The notes: generated from the sequence alone by a model not told the origin. A stretch of 64,000 nt of DNA from Amycolatopsis sulphurea (GCF_002564045.1 NZ_PDJK01000002.1:2108001-2172000), one strand, 5' to 3'; shown: positions 8,359-16,389, counted from the first letter of the stretch. Program-made: numbers and translations.

Positions 8359-9159
8359 GTGCCCGAGGCCCCGACATCCGTCCGCCGCCCGCCCGCGCCG
8401 AACCCTGCCGAGCGGGCCAAGACGATCGCGACGCGAAACGGTCCGGCGACGATCATGCCGACCGTCGAACGCGCCGGCTGCGACGTCGAACGCGTGACCC
8501 CCGTGCTGCACCACGTGCATCACAGCGGCAGCGTCACCATTCTTCTGCCGGACGAGCACCCGATGGTGCAGGCATCCCGGCAGGCTCAGCGCGGCGAGCT
8601 CGCCGTCATGGTCGAGCTCGCCGACCACGCCCCGGTACCGCTGCGGGAACCGATCCGCGGCCTGCTGTGGATAACCGGGTGGCTCCGGCCACTGACCGCG
8701 GTCTCGGCACGGGCCCGCGCGATCGCGATCGCCGCTGAGCGGCCGGACTACCGGCTGCTCGACGTCGGCCACGGCGTCACCCTGCTCCGGCTGACCCCGG
8801 CGTCCCTCGTGCTGGCGGACGCGGAGGGCACGCACTCGCTGCGCCCGCACATGTTCAGCGCGGCCCCGCCGGACCCGTTCCACAACTACGAAGCCGAGTG
8901 GTTGCGGCACTTGGAAAGCGACCACCCCGACGTCGTGGGCCAGCTCGCCCGCCACCTGCCCCCGGAGTTACACGGCGGGCGCATCCGCCCGCTCGGCCTC
9001 GACCGCTTCGGCCTGCGTCTCCGCGTCGAATCCGCGACCGGCGACCACGACGTTCGCCTGGCGTTCTCCCGGACGGTCGAAGGCCCCCCGCAGCTGGCTG
9101 CGGAACTCCGCCGCCTGCTCGGCTGTCCGTTCCTGCACCACCAGCATTCCAGCGGCTGA
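8359..9159 (+). CDS. DUF2470 domain protein, iron-regulated
   Basis: 266 residues. DUF2470 is the domain found at the C-terminus of haem-degrading HugZ-like and PPOX flavoproteins; stand-alone versions occur in actinomycetes. Visible: RAKTIATRNGPATIMPT near residue 20, a middle region with LLDVGHGVTLLRLTP, and a C-terminal HPDVVGQLARHLPPE..IRPLGLDRFGLRLRV block with the DRFG(L)xL pattern of the domain. GTG start with a perfect AGGAGG six bases upstream. The iron box directly before it suggests a role in iron or haem homeostasis. It meets the frameshifted PPOX gene tail to tail with no gap. Confidence 0.82.
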   Translation: MPEAPTSVRRPPAPNPAERAKTIATRNGPATIMPTVERAGCDVERVTPVLHHVHHSGSVTILLPDEHPMVQASRQAQRGELAVMVELADHAPVPLREPIRGLLWITGWLRPLTAVSARARAIAIAAERPDYRLLDVGHGVTLLRLTPASLVLADAEGTHSLRPHMFSAAPPDPFHNYEAEWLRHLESDHPDVVGQLARHLPPELHGGRIRPLGLDRFGLRLRVESATGDHDVRLAFSRTVEGPPQLAAELRRLLGCPFLHHQHSSG

Positions 9160-9626
9160 TCAGCCGTCCGCAAGCTCCGGCGGGAACCCGCCGGTCGCCA
9201 GCGGCCCCCAGCGTTCGATGGTGATGCGGATCAGGCTCTTCCCCTGCGTCCGCATGGCCTCGCGGTACTCGTCCCAGTCCGGGTGCTCGCCCGAGATCGC
9301 CCGGAAATACTCCACCAGCGGCTCGACCGAATCCGGGAGATCGAGCACCTCCGCGGTGCCGTCCACCTGGACCCACGGGCCGTTCCACTCGTCGGACAGC
9401 ACGCACACCGAGACCTTCGGCTCGCGGCGGAGATTGACGACCTTCGCCCGCTTCGGGTAGGTCGCGATGACGATCCGGCCCTGCTCGTCGACCCGCAGGT
9501 GTTCGGCGACAGTTGCGGGCGGCCGTCGGCGCGGGCGGTGACCAGGATCGCGCGGTGGCGGGGCTTGAGGAACTCGACGAGTTCGGCCCGCTCGACCCTC
9601 GCGCTGGTGGCGATAGTCCTCGGCAT
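9160..9626 (-). pseudogene. PPOX-class F420/FMN-dependent protein, frameshifted
   Basis: The N-terminal part MPRTIATSARVERAELVEFL..AILVTARADGRPQLSP is in one frame. The rest, VDEQGRIVIATYPKRAKVV..RWGPLATGGFPPELADG, is in another. The break is at the CCC run 9492-9494 (GGG in the gene). One more G would give TCGVDEQGRI and restore a normal protein of about 155 residues. Total length 467 nt is one short of a multiple of three. This is either a recent inactivating deletion or a homopolymer sequencing error. The family binds F420 or FMN and reduces small substrates. Confidence 0.8.
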
Positions 9627-9648
9627 ACCCCGACGGTAGCGTGCGGTC

Positions 9649-10473
9649 ATGAGCACCACAGAGCGATCGGGCCTGCGCTCCTGGCTTCGGCCCGCGCGGC
9701 CGGATTTCCCGGCGCAGGTCACCGACCCCGGGCAGCGCCGGGCGATCAAGCTCGAACTGGTGCTCGTCTTCGGCATCACCCTCGGCCTGTCCGGGGCGCG
9801 CAGCCTGCTGTCCCTTGTGGACTCTCTGCTCCGGCCGGTCCCGCTGGCGCAGCAGCAGGCCCAGCTGAACGTCCCGCGGGCCGCGGCCAGCCTGCTGGAC
9901 CTGCTCCAGCAGTTGCTCCACGCGGCACAGCTGATCGGCTGGGGCGGGCTCGGCCTGTACCTGCTCTGGCGGGCCGGAGTGAAGCTGCGCGACCTCGGCC
10001 TCGACCGCCGCAGCCCGCGTTTCGACACCCTGGTCACGATCGGTATCGCCGCGGTGATCGGGATTCCGGGTCTCGGCCTGTACTTCCTCTCCTACCACCT
10101 CGGCTTCAGCCTGGCGATCCAGCCCTCCACTTTGGACAGCAGCTGGTGGCGGCCGATCGCGCTGACCGCCTCCGCCTTCGGCAACGCGTTCGCCGAGGAG
10201 GTGCTCGTCGTCGGGTACCTGCTGACCAGGTTGCGTCAGCTCGGCGTCCGCGAGAACGCCTCGCTGCTCGGCGCGGCCGTGCTGCGCGGGTCGTATCACC
10301 TCTACCAGGGCTTGGGCGGATTCGCCGGAAACCTGGTGATGGGACTGGTTTTCGGCCGGGTCTGGCAGCGCACCAACCGGCTGTGGCCGCTGGTGGCCGC
10401 GCACACCCTGTTCGACGTCGTGTCTTTCGTCGGGTATTCGCTATTGAAAGGCCATGTTTCCTGGCTCCCGTGA
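9649..10473 (+). CDS. CPBP-family intramembrane metalloprotease
   Basis: 274 residues, about eight hydrophobic segments. CPBP (CAAX protease and bacteriocin-processing) signatures are present: the glutamate pair in AFAEEVLVVGYLLTRL near residue 185, a histidine in RGSYHLYQG near 212, and AAHTLFDVVSF near 255. These are the residues that bind the metal. The family cleaves substrates within the membrane; the substrate here is unknown. Divergent from the PPOX gene, with only 22 bp between starts. Confidence 0.85.
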   Translation: MSTTERSGLRSWLRPARPDFPAQVTDPGQRRAIKLELVLVFGITLGLSGARSLLSLVDSLLRPVPLAQQQAQLNVPRAAASLLDLLQQLLHAAQLIGWGGLGLYLLWRAGVKLRDLGLDRRSPRFDTLVTIGIAAVIGIPGLGLYFLSYHLGFSLAIQPSTLDSSWWRPIALTASAFGNAFAEEVLVVGYLLTRLRQLGVRENASLLGAAVLRGSYHLYQGLGGFAGNLVMGLVFGRVWQRTNRLWPLVAAHTLFDVVSFVGYSLLKGHVSWLP

Positions 10474-10496
10474 CGCGCGCTCATTAGGCTCGCCTG

Positions 10497-11747
10497 GTGA
10501 GCGAGATGACGGCACCACCACGAGTGGACAGCGAAGTCGGGCCTCTCCGTGCGGTTCTGCTGCACCGACCGGGTAACGAGCTCAAAAGGCTGACCCCGCG
10601 CAACAACGACCAGCTGCTGTTCGACTCGATCCCCTGGGTGGATCGAGCACAGCAGGAGCACGACGCATTCGCCGAGGTATTGCGCAGCCGCGGCGTCGAG
10701 GTCCTGTTGCTCTCCGACACGCTCCGGACCGCGCTCGAAGATCCCCGGGCGCACGCCGCGGGTGTGCACGCGGCGGTGGACGACCGCCGGCTGGGCACCG
10801 ACCTGGCGGACTCGCTGAGGTCGCACTTGGCGTGCGTCGACGCGCGCAGCCTCGCCGAGGTGCTGATGGCCGGGATGACCTTCGAGGAGCTGCCTTCGGC
10901 GGAAGGCGCGTCGCTGGTGCGGATGATGCACGACCCCCGTGACTTCGCCGTCGATCCCCTGCCGAATCTGCTGTTCACGCGCGATTCGTCAGCGTGGATC
11001 GGAGATCGTGTCGCCATCTCGTCGCTGACCATGCCCGCGCGGATGCGGGAGACGGCGGTGCTGGATCTCGTGTACGCCTACCACCCGCGGTTCCGGCATG
11101 CGGCACGCGCGTACGGCGCGCATTCCGCGCCGATCGAGGGTGGCGACGTGATGCTGCTGGCGCCCGGGGTACTGGCCATCGGCGTCGGCGAACGCACCAC
11201 TCCGGCCGGCGCGGAATCATTGGCGCGCTCCGTTTTCGCCGACGGTCTCGCGCATACTGTCGTCGCGGTGCCGATCGAACAATCCCGCGCGACAATGCAT
11301 CTCGACACCGTATGCACGATGGTCGACACCGACGCCGTGGTGATGTATCCGCTCGCCCGCGATTCCCTCACCGCTTTCACTATCCGGCCGACCGGCGACG
11401 GCGGGGTAAAAGTGGCGGGCCCCGCACCATTTCTCGACGCGGCCGCCGAAGCAATGGGAATCGAACGGCTGCGCGTGATCGATACCGGTCTCGACCCGGT
11501 CACCGCCGAGCGCGAACAATGGGACGACGGCAACAACACACTCGCGCTCGCCCCCGGCGTGGTCGTAGGGTACGAACGGAACGTGGAGACCAACGAGCGG
11601 CTGACCGCGGCGGGCATCGAGGTGCTGCCGATCACCGGCTCCGAACTCGGCTCCGGCCGGGGCGGGCCGCGGTGCATGTCCTGTCCGATACGGCGGGATA
11701 CCAGCACCGCCCAAGTTAGCCTTTCCTCAGCAACCCTCAATGATTAA
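10497..11747 (+). CDS. arcA: Arginine deiminase
   Basis: 416 residues. Hydrolyses arginine to citrulline and ammonia. Catalytic motifs in order: [10 protein letters not shown] near residue 158, IEGGDVMLL near 218, MHLDTVCTM near 264, and the nucleophile region RCMSCPI near 400. The length fits the family. No arcB or arcC is adjacent, so this is a lone deiminase, as in many actinomycetes. The GTG at 10497 gives the family N-terminus; ATG 10506 is possible. The last codons carry a weak iron box, and the stop codon is the first three bases of a strong one that serves the downstream ferritin gene. Confidence 0.93.
   Translation: MSEMTAPPRVDSEVGPLRAVLLHRPGNELKRLTPRNNDQLLFDSIPWVDRAQQEHDAFAEVLRSRGVEVLLLSDTLRTALEDPRAHAAGVHAAVDDRRLGTDLADSLRSHLACVDARSLAEVLMAGMTFEELPSAEGASLVRMMHDPRDFAVDPLPNLLFTRDSSAWIGDRVAISSLTMPARMRETAVLDLVYAYHPRFRHAARAYGAHSAPIEGGDVMLLAPGVLAIGVGERTTPAGAESLARSVFADGLAHTVVAVPIEQSRATMHLDTVCTMVDTDAVVMYPLARDSLTAFTIRPTGDGGVKVAGPAPFLDAAAEAMGIERLRVIDTGLDPVTAEREQWDDGNNTLALAPGVVVGYERNVETNERLTAAGIEVLPITGSELGSGRGGPRCMSCPIRRDTSTAQVSLSSATLND
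11711..11729 (+). promoter_or_regulatory. Weak iron box 1 upstream of ferritin
   Basis: CCAAGTTAGCCTTTCCTCA matches about 13 of 19 iron-box positions and lies inside the arcA 3' end. I list it because its spacing (34 bp) to the next box equals that between the two stronger boxes (35 bp). Confidence 0.45.
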
Positions 11748-11763
11748 GGGAAGGCTAACCGAA
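11745..11763 (+). promoter_or_regulatory. Iron box 2 upstream of ferritin
   Basis: TAAGGGAAGGCTAACCGAA matches 15 of 19 positions. It begins at the arcA stop codon and lies 97 bases before the ferritin start. Confidence 0.75.
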
Positions 11764-11779
11764 ATAAGTCCGGAGTTCC

Positions 11780-11798
11780 TTAGGAATGGTAAACCTAA
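11780..11798 (+). promoter_or_regulatory. Iron box 3 upstream of ferritin
   Basis: TTAGGAATGGTAAACCTAA matches 14 of 19 positions, with both outer halves (TTAGG and AACCTAA) perfect. It lies 61 bases before the ferritin start. Confidence 0.75.
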
Positions 11799-11859
11799 TA
11801 GGGTGGAGATCACCAGCTCACAGTGGAAAACAATGGCGCCGTGTCGTATCGTGATGGAC

Positions 11860-12414
11860 ATGGCCGTCACGAGGAAAGAACCGCGCTCGAAGTTCTACGA
11901 ACTGCTGCAGGCGCAGATCCACAACGAGTTCAACGCCGCCCAGCAGTACATCGCGCTGGCGGTCTGGTTCGACAACGAGGACCTGCCCCAGCTCGCGAAG
12001 CACTTCTACCAGCAGTCGGTGGAGGAGCGTAATCACGCGATGGCGCTCGTCCAGTACATGCTCGACCGCGACCACCACGTCGAGATCCCCGGCACCAGCG
12101 AGGTCCGCAACGAGTTCTCCGCGCCGATCGAGCTGATCGAGCTCGCCCTGGAGCAGGAGAAGGAGGTGGCCGCGGACATCTCGGCGATGGCGCGGGCCGC
12201 CCGGGCCGAAGAGGACTACATCAGCGAGCAGTTCACGCAGTGGTTCCTCAAGGAGCAGGTGGAGGAGATCTCACAGATGTCCACGCTGCTCACCGTCGCC
12301 CGCCGCGCGGGTGAGAACGTGTACGAGATCGAGAAGTTCCTGCACCGCGAATCGGTCGGTGACGGCGGCGCCGCCGATGCCGCCATGCCCCCGGTCGCCG
12401 GTGGCGCGCTGTAG
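11860..12414 (+). CDS. bfrB: Ferritin (BfrB/Ftn type)
   Basis: 184-residue iron-storage ferritin, close to M. tuberculosis BfrB by eye: QIHNEFNAAQQYIALAVWFD (ferroxidase Glu, residues 18-37), SVEERNHAMALV (E..H, near 55), and FLKEQVEEISQMSTLL near 130. No haem-ligand methionine of the bacterioferritin type is seen. It forms 24-subunit cages that oxidise and store iron. I chose ATG 11860 by comparison with BfrB; ATG 11854 is two codons earlier. Tandem iron boxes upstream predict IdeR-dependent activation, as known for mycobacterial bfrB. Confidence 0.92.
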   Translation: MAVTRKEPRSKFYELLQAQIHNEFNAAQQYIALAVWFDNEDLPQLAKHFYQQSVEERNHAMALVQYMLDRDHHVEIPGTSEVRNEFSAPIELIELALEQEKEVAADISAMARAARAEEDYISEQFTQWFLKEQVEEISQMSTLLTVARRAGENVYEIEKFLHRESVGDGGAADAAMPPVAGGAL

Positions 12415-12430
12415 ACAGCACAGACTCCGG

Positions 12431-12464
12431 AGCCCGGGTTGTCCACATGTGGACAACCCGGGCT
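12431..12464. terminator. Perfect 34-bp palindrome after ferritin
   Basis: AGCCCGGGTTGTCCACA is followed at once by its exact reverse complement. As RNA it gives a 15-bp GC-rich stem with a tiny loop and then CUCUUGUC, so it probably ends ferritin transcription. The centre is also two head-to-head perfect DnaA boxes (TTGTCCACA and TGTGGACAA). Confidence 0.7.
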
Positions 12465-12604
12465 CTTGTCATTACGGGATTTGCCCACCTGTGGATGCCG
12501 CACTGCGATTCTGGGGATGGCCGGGGCGAACCGGCTGACCATCCCCAGCACGGGATGGCCACGCCAGGTGGCCACATCGGGTGTTCAGGCCAGGTGACCA
12601 CGCC

Positions 12605-12905
12605 GGATGTTCAGACCGGATGATCGCACCGGGGTTCACACTGGATGCTCAAACCAGGTGGTCGCACCAGGGGTCACGCTGGATGTTCAAACCGGATGAT
12701 CGCACCCGGGGTCACACCGGATGCTCAAACCGGATGATCGCACCCGGGGTCACACCGGATGCTCAAACCAGATGAGCGCACCCGGGTCACGCTGGATGCT
12801 CAAACCAGATGAGCGCACCCGGGTCACGCTGGATGCTCAAACCAGATGAGCGCGCCGGGGTCGCACCAGCTGCTCGGACTAGGTGATCGCACCGTGTGGT
12901 CACGC
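12605..12905. repeat. Minisatellite, eight 37/38-bp units
   Basis: Units begin at 12605, 12643, 12681, 12719, 12757, 12794, 12831 and about 12869. The core is GGATGYTCAAACC then RGATGAKCGCACC and GGGTCAC. The first five are 38 bp and the next two 37 bp, so the array cannot hold a reading frame. It fills most of the 550-bp gap between ferritin and the anti-sigma-like gene; related degenerate words continue to about 12960. Confidence 0.9.
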
Positions 12906-12965
12906 CAGGTGGCCACACGGCGGATGATCACGCCAGATGGTAACGCCAGGTGATCAGGTCAGGGG

Positions 12966-13805
12966 TCAGTTCAGGCAGGACTGCGTCGCCGTACGGACCT
13001 CGACGCTTTGCACCGCCCCGTTCGAGCTGAGGGTGAACCGGTAGGTGCCTTGATCGCCGGCCGGAGAGACCAGGGCGCCCGAGGCTTCCGACGTGCCGGG
13101 ATACGCGGCGGCGACGTCGCCCTTCGTCGAACCGTCGCCGACGCCTTCCGGAGTGTGCGCAGCGCCGACCGGCTTCACCGCGACCACGCCTTTACCTGAG
13201 GACACCACCGCGGTCGCCGCGGGAACACCTGCGCCGGTGACGTCGTAGTACTTGCAGCCCGAGGATTCCTTCACCTGCGTGAGGGTGATGCCCTTGTCCG
13301 CCAGCTGTTGCTCGCTCATCCCCAGTTGCACAGCGCCGAGACCGCTGGCTGTCACCAACGCGCCGGACAACGTCGGGACGGTCGTTCGGCCGGGCGAGGG
13401 CTTCGACGTCCCGGGCTTCGGCGGTTCGAGCGAAGAGTGCATCTCGGCTGACGGAGGTGGCACCGCTACCGCCGACGACGACGGTTCGGGCTCCTTCGAC
13501 GTGGTCGACGGGGGCGGCGACGATGAAGTCGGTGCCGCAGACGCGCCGCTGGCCGCCGCCGGCGGGGCGGACACCGCGACACCGGTGTCATGCGCGCGCA
13601 GCTGGAACGCGACCAGGCCACCGGCACCGATCGTGAGCACGCACACCACGCCCGCGGCCGCGTTCAGCATCCGCCGGTGACGACGGCGACGGGCAACACC
13701 CGCCACGATCACCGACGTGGCGTCATCGGCCGGTTCGACGGCGAGGCGTTCGTCGGCGAAGAGGGTGCGCAGCCGCTGGTCCAGCTCGTCTTCGGGTCCG
13801 GTCAC
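12966..13805 (-). CDS. Membrane-anchored partner of a SigE-family sigma factor
   Basis: 279 residues. Short cytoplasmic part (1-48) starting VTGPEDELDQRLRTLFADERL, one membrane helix (MLNAAAGVVCVLTIGAGGLVAF, about 50-72), a Ser/Pro/Thr linker to about 150, and an extracytoplasmic domain with two cysteines (SSGCKYY and the final SCLN) that may pair. No HxxxCxxC zinc motif is seen. The GTG start overlaps the sigma stop (GTGA), so it is coupled and probably binds or reports to that sigma factor. Anti-sigma function is inferred from position and topology only. Confidence 0.75.
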   Translation of the reverse strand: MTGPEDELDQRLRTLFADERLAVEPADDATSVIVAGVARRRRHRRMLNAAAGVVCVLTIGAGGLVAFQLRAHDTGVAVSAPPAAASGASAAPTSSSPPPSTTSKEPEPSSSAVAVPPPSAEMHSSLEPPKPGTSKPSPGRTTVPTLSGALVTASGLGAVQLGMSEQQLADKGITLTQVKESSGCKYYDVTGAGVPAATAVVSSGKGVVAVKPVGAAHTPEGVGDGSTKGDVAAAYPGTSEASGALVSPAGDQGTYRFTLSSNGAVQSVEVRTATQSCLN

Positions 13806-14425
13806 CCCGTCTCGCTCCCTTCCTGGTGCCCCAGCTTCCCCCGCAACGACGCGATCGCCTTGCTCGCCTGGCTTTTCACCGTCCCCTGGCTGATGCCCAG
13901 CGCCTCGGCAATCTCCACTTCGGACAGTCCCTCGTAGTAGCGCAGCACCAGCACCGTGCGTTGCCGTGGCGGCAGATCCCGCAGCGCCTGCCACAACGGC
14001 TCGTGCTCGAAGGGATCCTTCGGCGCGCACGGGCTGGTCTCCGGCGGATCCGCGACGAGACTTTCCCGCCGCGTCCGTCTCCACCGGCTGACGTGCGCGT
14101 TCGCCATGGACCGCCGCACGTAGGCGATCGGATCGCCGGTCTTCTGGGAGAAGCTGGCCCAGCGGGTGCCGATCTTTTCGAGCACGGTCTGGACGAGGTC
14201 CGCGGCGTCGTGCGGATTGCCGGTGAGCGCGTGGCCGTACCGGAGCAGGCCGGGCAGCGCGGCCCGCACGAAGTCGGCGAAGTCGGCCTGCCGCGCCCCG
14301 TCGACCTCGCGCTCCGTCCACACCTGGCCATCACCCGCGACGAGCGATGCGGCTGCCGTCACCGTATCGCCCCCTCCCCGGATGGCCTTGCCGGACGGCG
14401 GTTCCCCGTCATCCTCAGCACGCAT
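13802..14425 (-). CDS. SigE-family ECF RNA polymerase sigma factor
   Basis: 207 residues. Sigma region 2: FADFVRAALPGLLRYGHALTGNPHDAADLVQTVLEKI, residues 48-85. Region 4: LPPRQRTVLVLRYYEGLSEVEIAEALGISQGTVKSQASKAI, about 150-190. This pattern is the Streptomyces SigE-like subfamily common in actinomycetes. The ATG at 14425 follows GGGGG at a usable distance and gives a 40-residue tail before region 2; an internal start is possible. A consensus DnaA box TTGTCCACA lies at 14441-14449, just upstream. Confidence 0.9.
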   Translation of the reverse strand: MRAEDDGEPPSGKAIRGGGDTVTAAASLVAGDGQVWTEREVDGARQADFADFVRAALPGLLRYGHALTGNPHDAADLVQTVLEKIGTRWASFSQKTGDPIAYVRRSMANAHVSRWRRTRRESLVADPPETSPCAPKDPFEHEPLWQALRDLPPRQRTVLVLRYYEGLSEVEIAEALGISQGTVKSQASKAIASLRGKLGHQEGSETG

Positions 14426-14484
14426 GGGCGCCCCCGCAGGTTGTCCACACCCGCGTATTACTTTCCGCGCATCGGAGATGACTC

Positions 14485-14868
14485 TCAGCGCAGCGAAAGC
14501 GACGCGGGCAGCTTCCGCAAACCGTTCGGCTCAGTTGGGAAATCGTGGACCGCGACCACAGCGTTTCGCGGCACGGGTCCGTAAATGTGCGGAAACCAGA
14601 TTCCGTCGGGGTGCGGCGGGGCGCCGTCCTCCCAGCGGACCGGTGCAGGTACCAGCGCTGGATCGATTTCGAGGAGCACGAGATCGGTGCGATCCCGGTA
14701 GAGCCGGTTGGCGGGCAGAACAGCGGTGCCCGGGTCCGAACAGTGGATGAACCCGACGTCATCAAGGGACGGCGCGCGATATTCGCCGCCGGCGGGAACC
14801 GCCGCCCATTCGTCCCGGCTGCAGATGTGGAGGATCACGAACTGATCGTCGCATCGCGTTGCCCGCAT
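14485..14868 (-). CDS. DUF952 family protein
   Basis: 127 residues with the compact DUF952 pattern: ILHICSRDEWAAV, GFIHCSDPGTAVLPANRLYRDR, LVLLEIDP, PHIYGPVPRNAVVAV. DUF952 is a small soluble domain resembling ADP-ribosyl-transfer folds; its biochemical role is unknown. The first eight residues (MRATRCDD) are outside the domain, and a later in-frame start at the Val of VILHIC is possible. Stands alone between the sigma gene and a repeat-bearing gap. Confidence 0.82.
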   Translation of the reverse strand: MRATRCDDQFVILHICSRDEWAAVPAGGEYRAPSLDDVGFIHCSDPGTAVLPANRLYRDRTDLVLLEIDPALVPAPVRWEDGAPPHPDGIWFPHIYGPVPRNAVVAVHDFPTEPNGLRKLPASLSLR

Positions 14869-14889
14869 CGATCACTTCGGGCGTAAAGG

Positions 14890-14941
14890 CTGTGAAGGGC
14901 CCCTTCACAGACTCTGAGTCCGTCAGGGGCACCCTCACGGA
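14890..14941. repeat. Palindromic element, copy 1 (degenerate right arm)
   Basis: The left hairpin CTGTGAAGGG/CCCTTCACAG and core GACTCTGAGTC are perfect. The right arm is decayed (CCGTCAGGGGCACCCTCACGG), with an A lost from the left stem and a matching T from the right, so partial pairing survives. Confidence 0.85.
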
Positions 14942-15012
14942 CCCGAAACCGGTCGGGCAGCCACGGCTCTGTCTGCTGATCACGGGTCCTCGGCCAACTT
15001 TGTCGGAACCCT

Positions 15013-15046
15013 GGACTCAGCGTCCGTGAAGGGTCCCTTCACGGAC
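15013..15046. repeat. Palindromic element, copy 2 (half element)
   Basis: Core GGACTCAGCGTCC followed by one perfect hairpin GTCCGTGAAGGG/CCCTTCACGGAC. The other hairpin is missing. Confidence 0.85.
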
Positions 15047-15180
15047 CAGCCGGACCCCGGCTCCACCCCGACCCCGGGGCGCTTGTCGGCCACCCCCGAC
15101 GACCACCGCCGCCAGCGGCGCACGCCGCCAGCGGCGAACCTCGCCGGCGGCAAGCGCCTGGCCGGCCTCGCCGCCGGGGG

Positions 15181-16056
15181 TCAGCGGATGGTGAGCTGCC
15201 GCCCGATCAACCCGTCGCGGGCCCGGCGTTCGGTGGCGTTCAGCGGTTCGGCGTCGAGCGACTTGAGGGCCTCTTCGAGGCGGGCGCCGAGCTGGTCCTT
15301 CGGCTCTGCCCACTCGCGTGCGTGGGCTTCGGGGTCGAGGTCCCAGACCGGGACCAGTAGGCCGTGCGCACGGAACGAACCGGCGTAGCGGGTGCCCTCG
15401 CCGAGGCCGAGCGTGCCGGCTGCGGACAGGCGCGCAAGCGCTTGCAGCAGCAGGTTCTCCGGTTCGGGCCGGACCCAGCGCAGGTGCGCCTTCTCCCCGG
15501 CGAGCACCCAGTAGGCGCCGGCGCCGAGCCGTTCGGTCGGCATGATCGCCGCGTTGGCGCGTTCGAGGGAGACCGCGACGTCGCCGCCGGCGTCCGCGTC
15601 GTCCGGGAGCCACCAGCCGAAGTCGGTGTGCAGGGCCACTTCCAGCTCAGCGCTGGGCGTGAGCAGGTCCTGAAGCCGGCTGCGCTCGTCGGGGTCGGTC
15701 GGCGTCGTCGTGTCCGGGACGGACAGCACCGCGCCCGGCTCGGCGTCCTGCAGCCAGCGCAGCGCACGGCCGAGGTCCCGGCTGATGTCCGACGAACGAG
15801 TCTGCACCTGAAGCCCCAGGTAACGCTCCCCATCGGACCGGACGAACGCCGCCGCGGCCATGGGCAGCACCGTGCCGAGGGTGACGTCGCCGCCGTCGGC
15901 GAGGGTCAGCTTCGCCGTGGCCGACGGGACGAACTCGCGGAGCGCGATCAGCTCCGGTTCCGCCACCAGGCCTTCGAAGGGCTGGCCGACGAAGACGTCG
16001 CGCACCTTCGGCTTGCGGTCCTGCTTAGGACCCTTCTTACGCGCGCCCTTACCCAC
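15181..16056 (-). CDS. DUF5926 family protein
   Basis: 291 residues. Basic N-terminus VGKGARKKGPKQDRK, then FVGQPFEGLVAEPELIALREFVPSA, which I recognise from the actinobacterial DUF5926 family. It is a soluble protein of unknown role. I chose GTG 16056 because GGAGG sits five bases before it; the TTG five codons upstream would itself contain the ribosome site. Divergent from the P450 fragment, with 77 bp between. Confidence 0.85.
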   Translation of the reverse strand: MGKGARKKGPKQDRKPKVRDVFVGQPFEGLVAEPELIALREFVPSATAKLTLADGGDVTLGTVLPMAAAAFVRSDGERYLGLQVQTRSSDISRDLGRALRWLQDAEPGAVLSVPDTTTPTDPDERSRLQDLLTPSAELEVALHTDFGWWLPDDADAGGDVAVSLERANAAIMPTERLGAGAYWVLAGEKAHLRWVRPEPENLLLQALARLSAAGTLGLGEGTRYAGSFRAHGLLVPVWDLDPEAHAREWAEPKDQLGARLEEALKSLDAEPLNATERRARDGLIGRQLTIR

Positions 16057-16121
16057 TTCAGCCTCCTCCAAGCTTCGACGCCCGACGCTATCGAAGCGGC
16101 CGCGTACGGAGGCGCGCGGGT

Positions 16122-16127
16122 TAGAGT
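16122..16127 (+). promoter_or_regulatory. -10 box of the P450 fragment
   Basis: TAGAGT, six bases before GTG 16134. The arrangement is the same as at the intact P450 gene (TACAGT, six bases, GTG), so the promoter was duplicated along with the coding fragment. Confidence 0.5.
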
Positions 16128-16133
16128 CGGCCA

Positions 16134-16389
16134 GTGTTCGACCCCTGCGATCCGGCGTTCCTAGCCGACCCGTACCCCGCCTTCGCCGCGTTGCGTGCGG
16201 AATCAGACGTACACCACCACTCAGGCCTGAACCTGGCGATCACGGTTTCGCACGCGGCCTCGGCGGCAGTACTACGGCCCGTACAGCGTGTACCGGTCCG
16301 GGCAGGTCGCACCGTTGCCGTTGACGCTCAACCTGAACGACGCCGTGTCGACCAGGGCGGATCAGAAGTTCTGGGGCTCGCTGCGCTGA
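16134..16389 (+). pseudogene. Cytochrome P450 5' fragment joined to an unrelated 3' tail
   Basis: The first 47 codons, VFDPCDPAFLADPYPAFAAL..AITVSHAASAAVLR, align with the start of the P450 gene 960 bp downstream (VFDPADSAFLANPYPYFADL..AIAVSHAACSAVLR). Similarity ends near 16275. In another frame, codons from 16267 to the TGA at 16389 read YYGPYSVYRSGQVAPL..NLNDAVSTRADQKFWGSLR, which looks like the tail of a different, unrecognised gene. This is probably a remnant of a partial duplication followed by deletion, with no working product. Confidence 0.65.

Larger units (their letters stand above)
14869..15180. other. Gene-free gap with one full and one half palindromic element
   Basis: 312 bp with no credible ORF. 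It holds one degenerate full element, one half element, and then GC-rich direct repeats (CCGCCAGCGGCG twice, near 15108-15136) that can fold next to the DUF5926 stop. Confidence 0.6.

Noticed and set aside
10470..10500. Iron box at the arcA start (TTAGGCTCGCCT)
   Set aside because: Only about 10 of 19 positions match, no better than chance for this motif.
12431..12464. oriC or DnaA-controlled origin near the ferritin gene
   Set aside because: Only two facing boxes in a hairpin; no cluster of boxes and no dnaA/dnaN genes.
12581..12775. 64-codon ORF over the 37/38-bp minisatellite
   Set aside because: The unit lengths 37 and 38 shift the frame, so the repeat is not selected as coding.
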